64,000 bases of DNA from Bolinopsis microptera. Its lineage: Eukaryota; Ctenophora; Tentaculata; Lobata; Bolinopsidae. Each line of letters opens with the position of its first letter. Position 1 is the first letter of the stretch. The position numbers and the translations under genes were made by a program. The stretch spans positions 620,001 to 684,000 of the forward strand of contig NC_087083.1 of NCBI RefSeq assembly GCF_026151205.1. The letters are read 5' to 3'. Below, one piece after another: positions 22,407-33,477 of the stretch. The notes below the pieces were generated by a model that did not search any database, was not told where the DNA came from, and worked only from the letters and a program-made list of their open reading frames with translations.

Positions 22407-22960
22407 AGGGGGGTGCACCATAAAAATAAACTTGCTCGGATTTTAAAAATTTTTGCTCCATTGTTTTCTAGAGACTGTGAGAATTTTCACAATACCAAAT
22501 TTGTCATACCTTTTTAGAAAGATCAGTGAGTTTCGCCTAGGTGCCATATTTGATGGTGCGCGGCTTTTGGAGCAAAATTAGCTGTAAAAGTCGCGTAATT
22601 TGACCAAATTTGACCAAATTCGTTAATTTTTGTCGTATTATTTGGATATATCTTCAGTTTCTTGAATGAGATCATTCTGAAAATTGGCGACAACCTTCCA
22701 ATAGGGCTTTCACAGCTGTCCGATAAATTTGGTGGATATCGGAGTTGATATAATAATCAAAATGGGGCAAAATACGCTGCTTTTAGCTGTAACATAATGT
22801 CTGATGGTTGGATATGCTTTAAACTTTTCGGACACTTTCCTTGTAAGTCTATGATTAAGCTTACCAATTTTTGTTGCAATCAGAGGTCGGGAAGGATACT
22901 TAATATCTATTTGTTTGAAGAAAATTGTGCTGGCCGAAATTAGCGCTAAAATGATTAATC
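22407..22960 (+). repeat. Repeat R1, copy 1
   Basis: About 550 bp starting GGGGGTGCACCATAAAAAT and ending CCGAAATTAGCGCTAAAA. It is repeated with few differences at 42518-43072. No long open frame. Confidence 0.75.
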
Positions 22961-23089
22961 ATCTGCATCATCCATCTTTTATCAACGGACAAATAAATTT
23001 AGAATTACAAAATTAAAATTCGCAGCTTTTGATGAAAAAGTTAAAATTGTATAACCCATAATAATGCAAATAATTATATTGTTTGGTAC

Positions 23090-23245
23090 TGCTCGGTCAT
23101 ATTATTTGGTCTTGACACTGCTCGGCCATGGCCGAGGAGACTCATTTGATTGTCATATTGTTTGGTACTGCTCGGCCATGACCAGCCGAGGAGTCTCATT
23201 TTTAAAATCTTTCTAAAATTTTCAAAATGACACTCCTCGGCCATC
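23090..23245. repeat. CTCGGCCATGGCCGAG-type palindromic repeats
   Basis: Three to four spaced copies of CTCGGCCAT/ATGGCCGAG hairpins with ACTGCTCGG and GAG(A/T)CTCATTT flanks. Function unknown. Confidence 0.45.
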
Positions 23246-23692
23246 ATAAAGGTACATAGATAAATATAAATAAGATTTTATAAAGTTTAACTAAGCTTAC
23301 ATATTAAGCTACAGATAAATTAAATATTATTACTTTAGTAATATTTAAAAACGTTTCCTTTCACCTTTTTGTATTAGCATAATATTAGTTTAATGTTTAT
23401 GATATGTTTTAGAACATTCTCAAGATTAAAACTTTAAATCATTGAAAAGGGCTACACAGTACACAGTAACTTAACTTTAAAACTGTTGAAAAACGATTGA
23501 ATTAATTTATGCTTATAAATCATTTCATGTGTTTGATATATGTGTTTGTTTATTTATAATCATTAGTTATAACTAACGTCAACCAGTTGTAACATAATCA
23601 TACAAAATATTATATACCTAACGTGATAAAATCAAAAACATTTCCAATCTGTAATTGAACATTGAAAACTATTTAATTCGTATTTGGGGTTC

Positions 23693-23778
23693 CTAAGCGC
23701 ACATCTGAAGATCCGAGTTTTCTTCATACTGACGATATGAGTATTCTTTCACCATTTCATCACCATCTACACGAACAA
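23693..23778 (-). pseudogene. Severed 3' end of the hemopexin-like gene (copy A)
   Basis: Encodes VRVDGDEMVKEYSY...LQMCA and a TAG stop (23693-23695). In copy C (60470-60560) the same codons follow directly after HVL in one exon, so in copy A they have been cut off by the element at 23779-27275. Restoring the frame needs removal of the insertion and one copy of the CAA duplication. Confidence 0.85.
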
Positions 23779-26700
23779 TCTCATTAAACTATATAAAAAA
23801 TAAGTATAAAGAATAAGGAAAAGGAACGGGAATGAAGCCAATACCAGAAGTGAAACCCCACCAAAGAATAATTGATCCTTAGGTAGACCTGGTGAAATAA
23901 AGTAACTGAACTGTAAGTTTAAGAAAAGACGGAAGGAATAAAGGAGAGAGGAAATAATGTTATGTGAACATCATCAGCAGATGACTTGGCACACCGGTTT
24001 CGGGGGTTTAATACCTGTACCGGTTTAATGTGCCAAGACCCCCTAGCAATCACTCGTCAGTGATCACCTGTTCACGTTAAATGTGATGTCAAGGATGTCG
24101 CTGACATCAAGTATACTGTATTTGTACAGAATACTAGGTCGGTCTTTCAGAAGCTTTCTGAATTTACTCTTCAGGAGTCTGTCATTATAACATCTTGAAA
24201 GAAGTGTCCTATAAAGGGTGTTGGTAGAACACAGAAAAGAATCAAGGTCAGAGATAATGGAAGAGTAACGAAGGACCTGACCGTAAAAAACATTATAACC
24301 AACAGAAGAGGAAATATTACTGTTAGGAAATGTGTACATGACCACAGGAAAGTTGAAGTCATCAAGTTTGTTGTAAAGCTTGGTGGCGACGTGTCCGGAG
24401 TTATTCATCGAGATGTTGATGTCGAGATAGTTTACGGACTTATTGTCGTCTCCACTCCTCTCCATAAGCAGGTCAGGTGGATAAATGGACCTGATTAGGT
24501 TAGAGAAATGCAAATAGTTCATGGTGTTGAGGTCGTCGACATATCTGCAGTTTCTTGAGAGGAGCTTAGCGAGACCGAACTTCTTTTCTTTGATTAGGCG
24601 TGCCATGTAGTTGAATTCACACTTCCCTAGCGAAAGATCAGCGAACTGGCTACTAGAATTCCCTCCCATAGGAATGCCTTTCGTTTGTCTTAAAATCTGA
24701 TCCCCAAAACAAACAAAAGTGTTAAACAGAATAAATGTAATAGCTGTTTTGAGTTTATCAGCAGAAAAACATAAGTATCCGTTATATTCCTTTTTAGAGA
24801 AAAAATTGTTGTTCTTATACAGAGAAACACAAATAAATTTATTCGTATTACTAAAGAGGAGATCTATTAGCTCGAAAAGCAGTGACTGTACAACCTGAAG
24901 GTCTAGATTGGTATACAGAGTGGTAAAGTCGTATACCTGCATATTAAAAATCTCTAGTCTAGGCAGCCTTTCCAGGAACTGTTTAGAGCTGTTAATGCTC
25001 CAGTCGCAGTTAATTCCAGTATTGTTGTAGATAGAGTTGCAGTATTTGGAAAAGTATTCTTTTAAAACTTTTAAAGCTTTGTTGACTACAACTGATATCT
25101 GCTTAGTGGTACATTTACTGGCCCCAGCTATAAATCTAGACTTATAAGGATTCTTGTGAAGTTTAGGAATCCAAAAGATTCTCGGTAGACAAAGGTTGTC
25201 CTCAGAAACACGAATATTAAAGTTATCTTTAATGAAGTTCACATGTTCCTGAATAATATCATCCTCTACAGAGTTAACCGGATGATAAGTAGAATTGCCA
25301 CGACACTCTAGAGAAGTGAGATCGTAGCCAAGTTCGTTGAGAAGGGTTAAAAGATAAAACTTCTTGCAGACAAAAACATAATTATTTGAAGCTTTATCTA
25401 CGGAGCAAATAATAAAAGAAGAAGAAAGACTGTCGAGATAAGATTTAACATCATCCCTTTGTAGAATGGAATTGTAGGGAGTGAAGTTATTAGGGGAGGA
25501 GGAGAGGAAGTTAAGGCGATTGGTGAAGATCCGGGAGACCTCATCTTTCCAATCCTGGAATTCCAAACATGAAAGTCCATGTTTCCTAGCCATACGGGTG
25601 GCGAAGTTGGCTGAACACTCGTTGAGGCTCTCCAAGATTTGCTCAGGAGGAACAGACACAGGTTCCCTAAATTTGGTACCGTAACTCATGATGCCTCTTA
25701 AATCCTCGTGCTCAATGAAAGCAGGGTCACCGGTGATGATGTGGCCTCGAGGCTGATAGCAATAAGGGTTACTGGAACAGGGGCAATCACCTTCCAGGAT
25801 GGAGGAAATAGTAGTATTATCAAGTGATTTAAGGAATCTATTATAATTAAAAAGCTTACGCCCGACAGGAATATCGTACTTATAGTAAACTTTTAAGGGA
25901 AGGAAAGGCGTAAGGTTTGGAGGGAGAAGAGTCAAGATCCTAGAGTCACGAATGACTGACTCTATTCGGAGTTTATCAAATATTTTAGAACAATAGTGAA
26001 AAGTGATAAACTCGCTATTAACAGAGGTGATATTAGGAGAAGAAGTGCTGTCTTGGCCAGCAAAAGATTGTATAACAAGGAAAATGGCTCCAGATTTGCA
26101 GAGGGAATGAGAGCTAAGTTGCTTGAGCTCGCCTTTTTGAAGGCTACTTATATCTTTATAAAAGTTGTATTTGCTTTCAGACATTTTTCTTTTTAAACTT
26201 TCATATTTATTGTCAATCTCTCTTAAAGTGAGAGTCCTTTTGTATATTCTATCTTCATGGCTTTTGTTTTTCTTTTTTCTGCCATGTCCTCTTTTATATC
26301 TTTTTATTTTACTTTTAAAATAAATATCGTTAAAGTTGCTTTTAGAAATATTACCAGAACCTTTTATGTTGTCATTGAGACCAAGAGGGTGAGCAGTGCT
26401 CAGGAGATTAATCCAAAGAAGTTCCCTGTCAGCTAAGGCCAGACGAGGGTCTTCAGTAGAGGAAGGGTCAATAAAATCAATAATTTGAATGGAGGCGTCA
26501 TGAAAATTATGACCGGGAGTATTAAAGTGGTCATGGACAAAGGAGGATTTGCCGGCTTTAACCGAAGCACGGTGTCCATTCATGCGTTCATTAAGGCGCT
26601 GTTCTGTGAGCCCAACATATTGAATACCACAAGAACAAGTGAGGAGATAGATAATAGAAGAAGATTTACAAGAAAAGGATTCAGAGTGAGTTAACATGAA

Positions 26701-27275
26701 AGAATTATTAGTAACGTAACTGGTGAAAATATTACTTGACTTGAATGGTTTACAGGTGAGACATCTTGACTTATTACACGGTGTTATATCAGGGGAAATA
26801 ATACTGTTGGGATGAATCCAAGTGTTGGATGTGATGTTATATATTTTATTTCCTTTCTTAAGTCAAGAATTTACAGGACAAACTTAACAGCCGACTCCAA
26901 CTGAAAAAGCCCTGGGAACCATCACCAACCAGATGCCTTGGGGCTGCCAAGGTTAAGCGGGCGTTAGGTGACATGAACTAATGTTCTCCCACTGTCACAG
27001 TGCAGCCAAGCAGAGTGCTGTTGTTCCAAGAACACTCTTTATAACCGGATCACACACTGCCGCTGCTTCTCGTACCGTAGCTAGGGCGGGCAGCTCACGC
27101 CCCTGTTTGGTCTAAGGAACAGAAAACATGAAGGGAAACACTCCTGAAGAACTGTGCCAAAGGGGGTAAAAATATCATAAAAAGGGCCAACTAGCAAAAA
27201 CTAAGGACGTAAATCATATAATAACAAGCTATCACTTGGCGCATCCGGCAGGGCGGAGGAATCGCCACACACTTT
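23779..27275 (-). mobile_element. Naiad-type Penelope-like element inserted in an exon
   Basis: A 3.5-kb insertion recognised by comparison with the empty site in copy C. The flanking CAA (23776-23778 and 27276-27278) is a possible 3-bp target duplication. It contains one large minus-strand ORF with an N-terminal GIY-YIG domain before the RT. This permuted order defines the Naiad/Chlamys branch of Penelope-like elements, whereas canonical Penelope has GIY-YIG at the C-terminus. About 280 bp of 3' non-coding sequence lies below 24064 and about 410 bp of 5' sequence above 26865. Confidence 0.85.
24064..26862 (-). CDS. Naiad Penelope-like protein: GIY-YIG endonuclease plus reverse transcriptase
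   Basis: The first ATG is at 26697 (877 codons), but the frame is open upstream to a TGA at 26863-26865. That extension carries PCNKSRCLTCKPF, a Cys-rich knuckle typical just before the GIY-YIG domain, so the true start is uncertain. Domains from the ATG: GIY-YIG (residues about 1-90; IYLLTCSCGIQYVGLTEQRL, RMNGHR, DHFNTPGH), a basic linker (about 125-180), the RT0-like DKASNNYVFVCK block (the DKG-type motif of Naiads), WIPKLHKNPYKSRFI, motif A YDFTTLYTNL (about residue 590), QTKGIPMGGNSS (motif B) and YVDD (about residue 718). No internal stop after the ATG, so it may be a young, possibly active copy. Confidence 0.88.
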   Translation of the reverse strand, partial: LKKGNKIYNITSNTWIHPNSIISPDITPCNKSRCLTCKPFKSSNIFTSYVTNNSFMLTHSESFSCKSSSIIYLLTCSCGIQYVGLTEQRLNERMNGHRASVKAGKSSFVHDHFNTPGHNFHDASIQIIDFIDPSSTEDPRLALADRELLWINLLSTAHPLGLNDNIKGSGNISKSNFNDIYFKSKIKRYKRGHGRKKKNKSHEDRIYKRTLTLREIDNKYESLKRKMSESKYNFYKDISSLQKGELKQLSSHSLCKSGAIFLVIQSFAGQDSTSSPNITSVNSEFITFHYCSKIFDKLRIESVIRDSRILTLLPPNLTPFLPLKVYYKYDIPVGRKLFNYNRFLKSLDNTTISSILEGDCPCSSNPYCYQPRGHIITGDPAFIEHEDLRGIMSYGTKFREPVSVPPEQILESLNECSANFATRMARKHGLSCLEFQDWKDEVSRIFTNRLNFLSSSPNNFTPYNSILQRDDVKSYLDSLSSSFIICSVDKASNNYVFVCKKFYLLTLLNELGYDLTSLECRGNSTYHPVNSVEDDIIQEHVNFIKDNFNIRVSEDNLCLPRIFWIPKLHKNPYKSRFIAGASKCTTKQISVVVNKALKVLKEYFSKYCNSIYNNTGINCDWSINSSKQFLERLPRLEIFNMQVYDFTTLYTNLDLQVVQSLLFELIDLLFSNTNKFICVSLYKNNNFFSKKEYNGYLCFSADKLKTAITFILFNTFVCFGDQILRQTKGIPMGGNSSSQFADLSLGKCEFNYMARLIKEKKFGLAKLLSRNCRYVDDLNTMNYLHFSNLIRSIYPPDLLMERSGDDNKSVNYLDINISMNNSGHVATKLYNKLDDFNFPVVMYTFPNSNISSSVGYNVFYGQVLRYSSIISDLDSFLCSTNTLYRTLLSRCYNDRLLKSKFRKLLKDRPSILYKYSILDVSDILDITFNVNR

Positions 27276-30200
27276 CAAGTACGTGTTTCTCCACTGCTTC
27301 TTGACTCCCAGTGTGGAAATATCCACTCAAAAAAGCATCGAATTCCCCACTCACATGTACTGATTTATCTCCAGTCAGAGAGGCCCATGTTTGAGCCTCC
27401 TCGTGGAGTCCAGTCTGTGATATCCACAAGTAATACTCGTTCTCGAACATAAACACGACATAGTCGCGATAACTTGCCATTCCCTTGATTTCACCCTGGG
27501 GAAGACCAGCAAAAGCAGTGCTCCCTTCATCTTCTCCATCCATCTCCATCTCCGACTCATTCCAATTCCAGCAGTACACTGTCCTTCTTGGTTCGCTTTT
27601 AACAAAGAAGAATGTTTTACCGTTGTTGTAGTCAGTAAAGGCTGCGTCCACAACCCCCTCAATTCCTGGCCATTGTTCAGCTACGTTCAGAGGGTACCCT
27701 GCCGATACCACCGGGAGGTTGCTATCATCAGCTTCTAGCCTAACGTAAGTATCACGTGATATGACGTAACCGTACTTTTCGGTCGGGTGATTGAAAGCTG
27801 CGTTTATTTCCATTATACATTCCTCATCGGGTTTCAGGCATTGTCTTGGCTCGAGATTCAATATGACAGCGTTAAACTCGTTCACTTCGCCTACTTTACC
27901 AAAGTCAATAGTGAAATTGACCACCGGAACCTCCGAAGTGTCTGTTCCCGGATCTTGCTGGATCTCGTGATCTTCCGTCATATCCATCTCGTGTGGATTT
28001 GTTTTTCCTTCGTTGTAGGGGTCCGTAAATCTGCCGTAGAAATTGGCATGTGCTTGAAACAGCACCTGGGTCTGATTTGTGTACGTGTTTCCAGCGTTTC
28101 CAAGGAACATGTCATCCTCGCTCCATGGTTTATCCAAGTTAACCCAGCTCTTTATATCTATCAAGAAGCCATCGCAAAGTGGTGTGATTTCTTCGTAGTT
28201 GGTGGGCCAGCCAGAACCAGCATCCCCCCAGGGGTAACCGGAGACGTCACCACCTTTGTTAGGGCAGCCACCACCTGTCAAACCAAACTTGACTCTGTTC
28301 ATGTGATGATGTCCGAATGTTGCCAAGCCGTACACCTGGAATTATAATCAAATGTCACGTGATATTGTTAAAGGTAAGAGTCTAATTCAAAATATACATC
28401 ATGCATGTTTTAAACTAATTACAACACTACAAATCTATAACATTTATTGAGGACGTTACAGAAGGAATATATTGAATGTTGTTTGAGGAGGCCTCACTCT
28501 CCTCACGTCCGAATACGGCGTTTCTCTTGTCGCTAATGTGGTCATTTTATTAAAGGTAAAATTCTTACAGCTAAAATTTTTAAATACCTGTTTCGGTTCA
28601 GTTTCTTTCTCCATGGGAATCTTTGGAAAGTTATCCGGCACTGTGTTCTTAATCGCGTGGTTTCTTCTCACCAAACCCTCGTAATATTTCCCATCAGGTC
28701 GAATGTAGGTCTGGTGTGTCTCCCCACTGGTATCCACCATAACAAATAACATTGAGAGGTATGTTTCAGGTGCATTATGGTAAGATCTCTCCATGACGTA
28801 AACTTCTATATCTACTTTATTTAAATCAACTCTCTGCCAGTTTACAGTATGCACTCTTTGTCTCAGCTCTTCAAGAGTTTTCGGCATCATGTCAGTTTCT
28901 GGGTTTCCCTGACCTATGTTTGCCCACACTCCAGCGTCATCGAATAGATGAAATCGGATGACGTCGTTGAAATTTTCTCGGATATCTATACCAGCTCTTT
29001 TACCGAGAGGGCCGACTTTATTCGCTGTTGGCTGCACTTTCATCATGTGCCACGTGACTCCCATGTGTGGGAAGTCTGGTGAAGACATCTGAAAAGGGTC
29101 ATAATGAGTCATAATTATGACTAATGAGCCAAATGAAATTCAAAGACTATTGTTCGAATATTGGGATATGCGTTCCATTTTCGTGAGTTATAGGTATGGG
29201 GATGAGGTTAACTGATGACATGTTCATAAGCGGAGAATATTATGCAATCTTTTCAGTCAGAAAACGTATTTTAAAATACTAGAAATTTAAAGATTACTCG
29301 CGAAATATCACAAAAAGATTAAAAAAAGCTCTTAGATTCATCATGACATACCTGGCAGTAATAGAGAGGAAGTTCGATAGGAACATGATCATCATATTTG
29401 TCCCCAAACTTAGGGTGATAAATCGGCAAATCAATCCAATTCAGCCATCCTTCCTCCGAAACCTCTACATCTCCAAAAGTGTAGTTAAACTCAGCTTCAT
29501 ATTTGGGGTCGATGTTCATGTAGTGCTCTTCAAGAATCTCCAGTAATTTTCTAATGTCGTCGTCCTGTTCAGCCGTTTCTTTGTCCCTCAGATCAACTAA
29601 CGCCATTTCTTTTTTCTCCACAGGAACACCCTCTCTTCCTTGCTCACGATAAACTCTGATAAAACCATTTTCCTGGAATCTCCAGACCCCATGCTTTCCG
29701 TCTCCAACTAACAAAGCGGTCTGCTCATGCATTGACATGAACCGATGTGTGCCGTGTGTCGCCATGAAACCAGAAGAGGAAGGGTCGTGAGGCATCCCCG
29801 AATTGGAATGGTAGTAATAGGGATCGTCCCTCTCTCTTCCATGCTGAAGGATAATTAATTATAATTAAAGGATAACTAAATATAATTAAAGGATAATTCA
29901 GTTAAAATCAAGAAAATGGCACATTCAAAGCAACATCGGTTATATTTTTATATTCACTGGATGGAAACAAATTTTAATTTCAAAGACTTTTTTGCAAAAA
30001 TTTATTCCAAGATCTCCAAAAGGTTAAATGGGATAAGTTTTATCTGTCAAACTTGCAAGAACTGCGATTAGATAACTGCGATTAGATAAAAATAGATCAG
30101 ATAACAGAAACTAACCTGAGTGTTACAAGCTCCTGTGTGGTTAAATAAAGACTCTCGGATTCTATGCATATAATCTGAGTCCACAATCGAATGATTAACT

Positions 30201-32446
30201 AGTTTCACAATCTCTTCGTCTATTACAACACCATCAAATTTGTTTTCCAACTCATCAGGAATACACTGCCTCTCCGTAAGATCCAGTTCAACATTTACAT
30301 AGTCATTCACTTTGCCAATTTTACCAAAATCAATGGTAAAATCAACCACAGGAACTGCGGAAAAGTCAGTTCCAGGATTTTCCTGAATTCTGTGATCTTC
30401 CGTTAAATCCAACGTGTACGGATTTATTTTTCCTGCATTCCACGGATCAGTGAATCTCCCGTAAAAGTTGGCATGAGCTTGATATAACACTTCAGTTTGC
30501 TCCTCAAATTCATGACCAGCATTTCCAAGGAACATTCCATCGTCATTCCACGTTCTATCCAGGTTAGCCCAAGTCTTAATATCAATCACAAAACCATCGC
30601 AAAGTGGTGTGATTTCTTCGTAGTTGGTGGGCCAGCCAGAACCAGCATCCCCCCAGGGGTATACGGAGACATCACCACCTTTGTTAGGGCAGCCACCGCC
30701 TGTCAAACCACTGGCAATTCGAGCCATGTGGTGATGTCCGTACGCTGCTAATCCGTAAACCTAAATTAATGAGAATATCATACATTGAGAGGAAATTATC
30801 TTGACCGGTTTGAAAGTCTTATATAAAAGCTTACAAGATTTTATAATTACTAGGATTATATACTATTGAGGGAGCAAAAGCCAAGAATATCAAAACTACA
30901 ATATAATGCGGATAATAAATGATTCAAAATTTAAATTGCACTATCTTTGCATCTCTTTTGATTTATGGTTACAGGTGAGTTAAAGATCATTCTAGTGTTA
31001 TTCGCATGATCATGAAGCAAGAAACTGACAGTGCAGACTTCTAAATACCTGTTTTGCTCCAGCTTCCCCCTCAATGGGTATGCTTGGAAAGTTATCCGGC
31101 ACTGTGTTCTTAATCGCGTGGTTTCTTCTCATCAAACCCTCGTAATATTTCCCATCAGGTCGAATGCAGGTCTGGTGTGTTTCCCCACTGGTATCCTCCA
31201 TAACAAATAACATTGAGAGGTATGTTTCAGGTGCATTATGGTAAGATCTTTCCATAATGTACACTTCAATATCTATTTTCTCCAGGTCTATCCGTTGCCA
31301 ATTCACGGTTTGCGCCCTTTCCGTCAGCTCCCTTAACGTTTTAGGCATCTTATCAGTGTCAGGATTTCCCTGACCAATGTTTGCCCAAACTCCTGCATCG
31401 GGAAAGCGGTGGAATCGGATTACATCGTTAAAGTTCTCTCGAACATCAACCCCTGCTCGCTTACCAAGAGGACCGACCTCGTTAGCTCTAGGTTGTGCCT
31501 TCATGATGTGCCACGTGACTCCCATGTGTGGAAAGTCTGCACTTGACATCTGAAAATATTAAAAATGAAATCATGGCTCTCTGTCCGATGAATTGATAAG
31601 TAAAGGCTCAAGGAGATAGATTTTTTCTTTCCGTGTCGAAAAGTTCATGAAATTGAATGGCAATAATATGTATTAACAAATTCAGTCCACCATATAACCA
31701 AATCATACCTGGCAGTAATAGAGAGGAAGTTCGATAGGAACATGATCATCATATTTTTCCCCAAACTTAGGGTGATAGATCGGCAAATCAATCCAATTCA
31801 GCCATCCTTCCTCCGAAACCTCATCTCCAAAAGCGTAATCAAACTTATGGTTAGGGTCGATATTCTTGTAATTCATACTTAGAATTTCAAGTAATCTTTC
31901 AGTCTGCTTTTGTTCTTTGGACTGCGTTTCTTTTTTAATATCTTTCAAGTCCCTCGCGTCAATTAAAACCATTTCCTTCTTCTCCTCCGGTACTCCTTTT
32001 TTACCTCGTCCCCGATACACCCTGATAAACCCATTCTCCTGAAATCTCCAAACACCATGCTTACCCTCTCCAACTAATAAAGCGGTCTGCTCATGCATCG
32101 CCACGAACCGATGTGTGCCGTGTGTCGCCATGAAACCTAGACCGGAAGGGTCGTGTGGCATTCCTGAGTTGGAGGAGTAGTAATCAGGGTCCGTTTCCTT
32201 GTCCCTGGCGTGCTGAGGGGTGATTCAGTTAGAAAAGAACGGGAGAGTCATTTAAATGAAAATATCATGTTATAATGCTAACTAAAATGTCAATGACGCT
32301 AATCTAGAAGTGTTTAATAAACCAACTTGGGTGCTGCAGGTCCCCGTGTGATAAAAGAGATTTCTCATCGCATCGTCGTGAGGTTGTATTACAGAGTGGC
32401 CCTCTGGTAGAAGTATGAGTCCGATGACGAGGAAAATCAGCATCAT
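27276..32446 (-). CDS. Secreted two-module protein with hemopexin-like tail (copy A, 3' end disrupted)
   Basis: Exons: 32446-32327, 32212-31709, 31549-31049, 30760-30116, 29843-29352, 29088-28588 and 28335-27276, then the severed tail at 23778-23693. All junctions are GT-AG and phase 0. ATG at 32446, then a hydrophobic signal peptide (MMLIFLVIGLILLPEGHS). The protein would be about 1,300 residues with two repeats of a roughly 500-residue module, each encoded by three exons: (i) MPHDP..GFMATHGTHRF with YYCQ at the end, (ii) MSS.DFPHMGVTWH to NTVPDNFP, (iii) VYGLA..GHHHM, GLTGGGCPNKGGDV, GDAGSGWPTNYEEITPLCDG. The exon-4 end (FNHTGACNTQ) restarts the module exactly as exon 1 (FYHTGTCSTQ) does. 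After module 2, residues such as WPGIEGVVDAAFTDYNNGKT (then FFFV) resemble hemopexin blades. I do not recognise the main module. His- and Cys-rich blocks suggest metal or haem binding, but this is inference. Confidence 0.8.
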
Positions 32447-32820
32447 CGGTCCTACGCGGGAGTAACAGTTTTGGTTTAATATTGACGAGAAGGAGAAGCA
32501 GAAAATACTATAGAAACGTAATTAAAGTTTCGATGATATGCAGATGGTGTCAATGGAACAGGGAACTATGGTTGCAATTGAGGACCTGTACGCAGTGTAC
32601 GGCCTCCGCAGTTTTAATCGTGAAAGTATAACCGTCCCTCAGAAATGAGCATCTAAACAAGAAGAAATAAACAATTTGCGTCACGATTCGAGAATAAACA
32701 ATTCGCCAGACGCCAGACGGAAGAACAAACAGTAAAGCAACAAGTAAATTGAATCATGAGGTTGGGCGGGATGGGAGAACGTAGGTTTATTTTTCTTCCT
32801 AATTTCTCCAAAATCTAATA
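32447..32820. other. Upstream region of the hemopexin-like gene
   Basis: Should contain the promoter of the minus-strand gene. Pieces of it (TTTTAATCGTGAAAGTATAA, ACGATTCG.GAATAAACAATTCG, AACAAACAGTAAAGCAACAAG, ATTGAATCATGAG.TTGGGCGG) recur at 37240-38100, 38760-39080, 39210-39300 and 39700-39820, so the region has been duplicated several times. No promoter element can be defended. Confidence 0.5.
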
Positions 32821-32916
32821 CCTTAGTACACAATATTTATACATCACAATATTTATACGAATTTCGATTTTTCGTATAAAATTTATGTCGTATAAAATTT
32901 ATGGGTTATAAATTTT

Positions 32917-33447
32917 GTGTCGTATAAATTTTCCATTCTCAAGCCGTATGTTGATCAAGTTATCAAGAAACTAGGACTCCCAGAAAATCAAAAGGCACTC
33001 TTAATATGGGATGATTTCCGTGGTCATACTGCATCTAAAGTACAGAACCTATTGCCATCATTGAATATAGTTGCTAGTGATGTACCTAAGAACCTCACCC
33101 ATTTGCTTTCTCCTCTTGATCTGACGGTAAACCGTACATTGAAACGAATCGAGCAAGATGACAGTGCAGAATATATCAGTGCTGAGATTACTAGATGTCT
33201 TCAGATTTCTCCGCGAATAGATGACATTAAAGTTAACACAGGAAAGCCTATTCTACGAAATTTGCACGCAAAGACTATCACGAAAGCGTTTGCTTACTTT
33301 CAGGGACCAGAAGGCAAACAAAACATTCTGCAAGGGTGGAAAGCTGCAGGAATTTGGAAAGCAGTAAAATCATTAAGAGACGCACAGAACATAATGGACA
33401 CTAATGGCTTAGTGGATCCGTTTTCTCGTCTTACACTGATTGATTAA
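32917..33447 (+). pseudogene. pogo/Tigger-like DDE transposase, C-terminal part
   Basis: 176 codons without a proper start (the frame opens inside the TIR-proximal repeats). ALLIWDDFRGHTASKV carries the second acidic residue of the DDE_1 catalytic triad, and VPKNLTHLLSPLD ends with the third; the C-terminal region runs to a natural-looking stop after DPF. The helix-turn-helix/CENPB DNA-binding part and the first catalytic Asp are missing, so it cannot work as a transposase alone. Confidence 0.8.
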
Positions 33448-33477
33448 TTTCTATATTTCTATTTTCCAGTCATTTAG

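Larger units (their letters stand above)
23259..32446. repeat. Duplicated segment, copy A
   Basis: From about 23259 the sequence matches the segment starting near 56089 almost base for base (23262-23520 with 56092-56345; 23521-23778 with 60309-60547; 27276-30760 with 60548-64000). The two copies are direct repeats. Copy A carries the Naiad element, and copy C carries a different roughly 4-kb insertion. This is either a tandem duplication or two haplotypes placed in series. Confidence 0.85.

Noticed and set aside
27787-28347. Plus-strand open frame of 186 codons over exon 7 of the hemopexin-like gene
   Set aside because: Antisense shadow of a well-supported exon; the paralogous frame at 61064 breaks.
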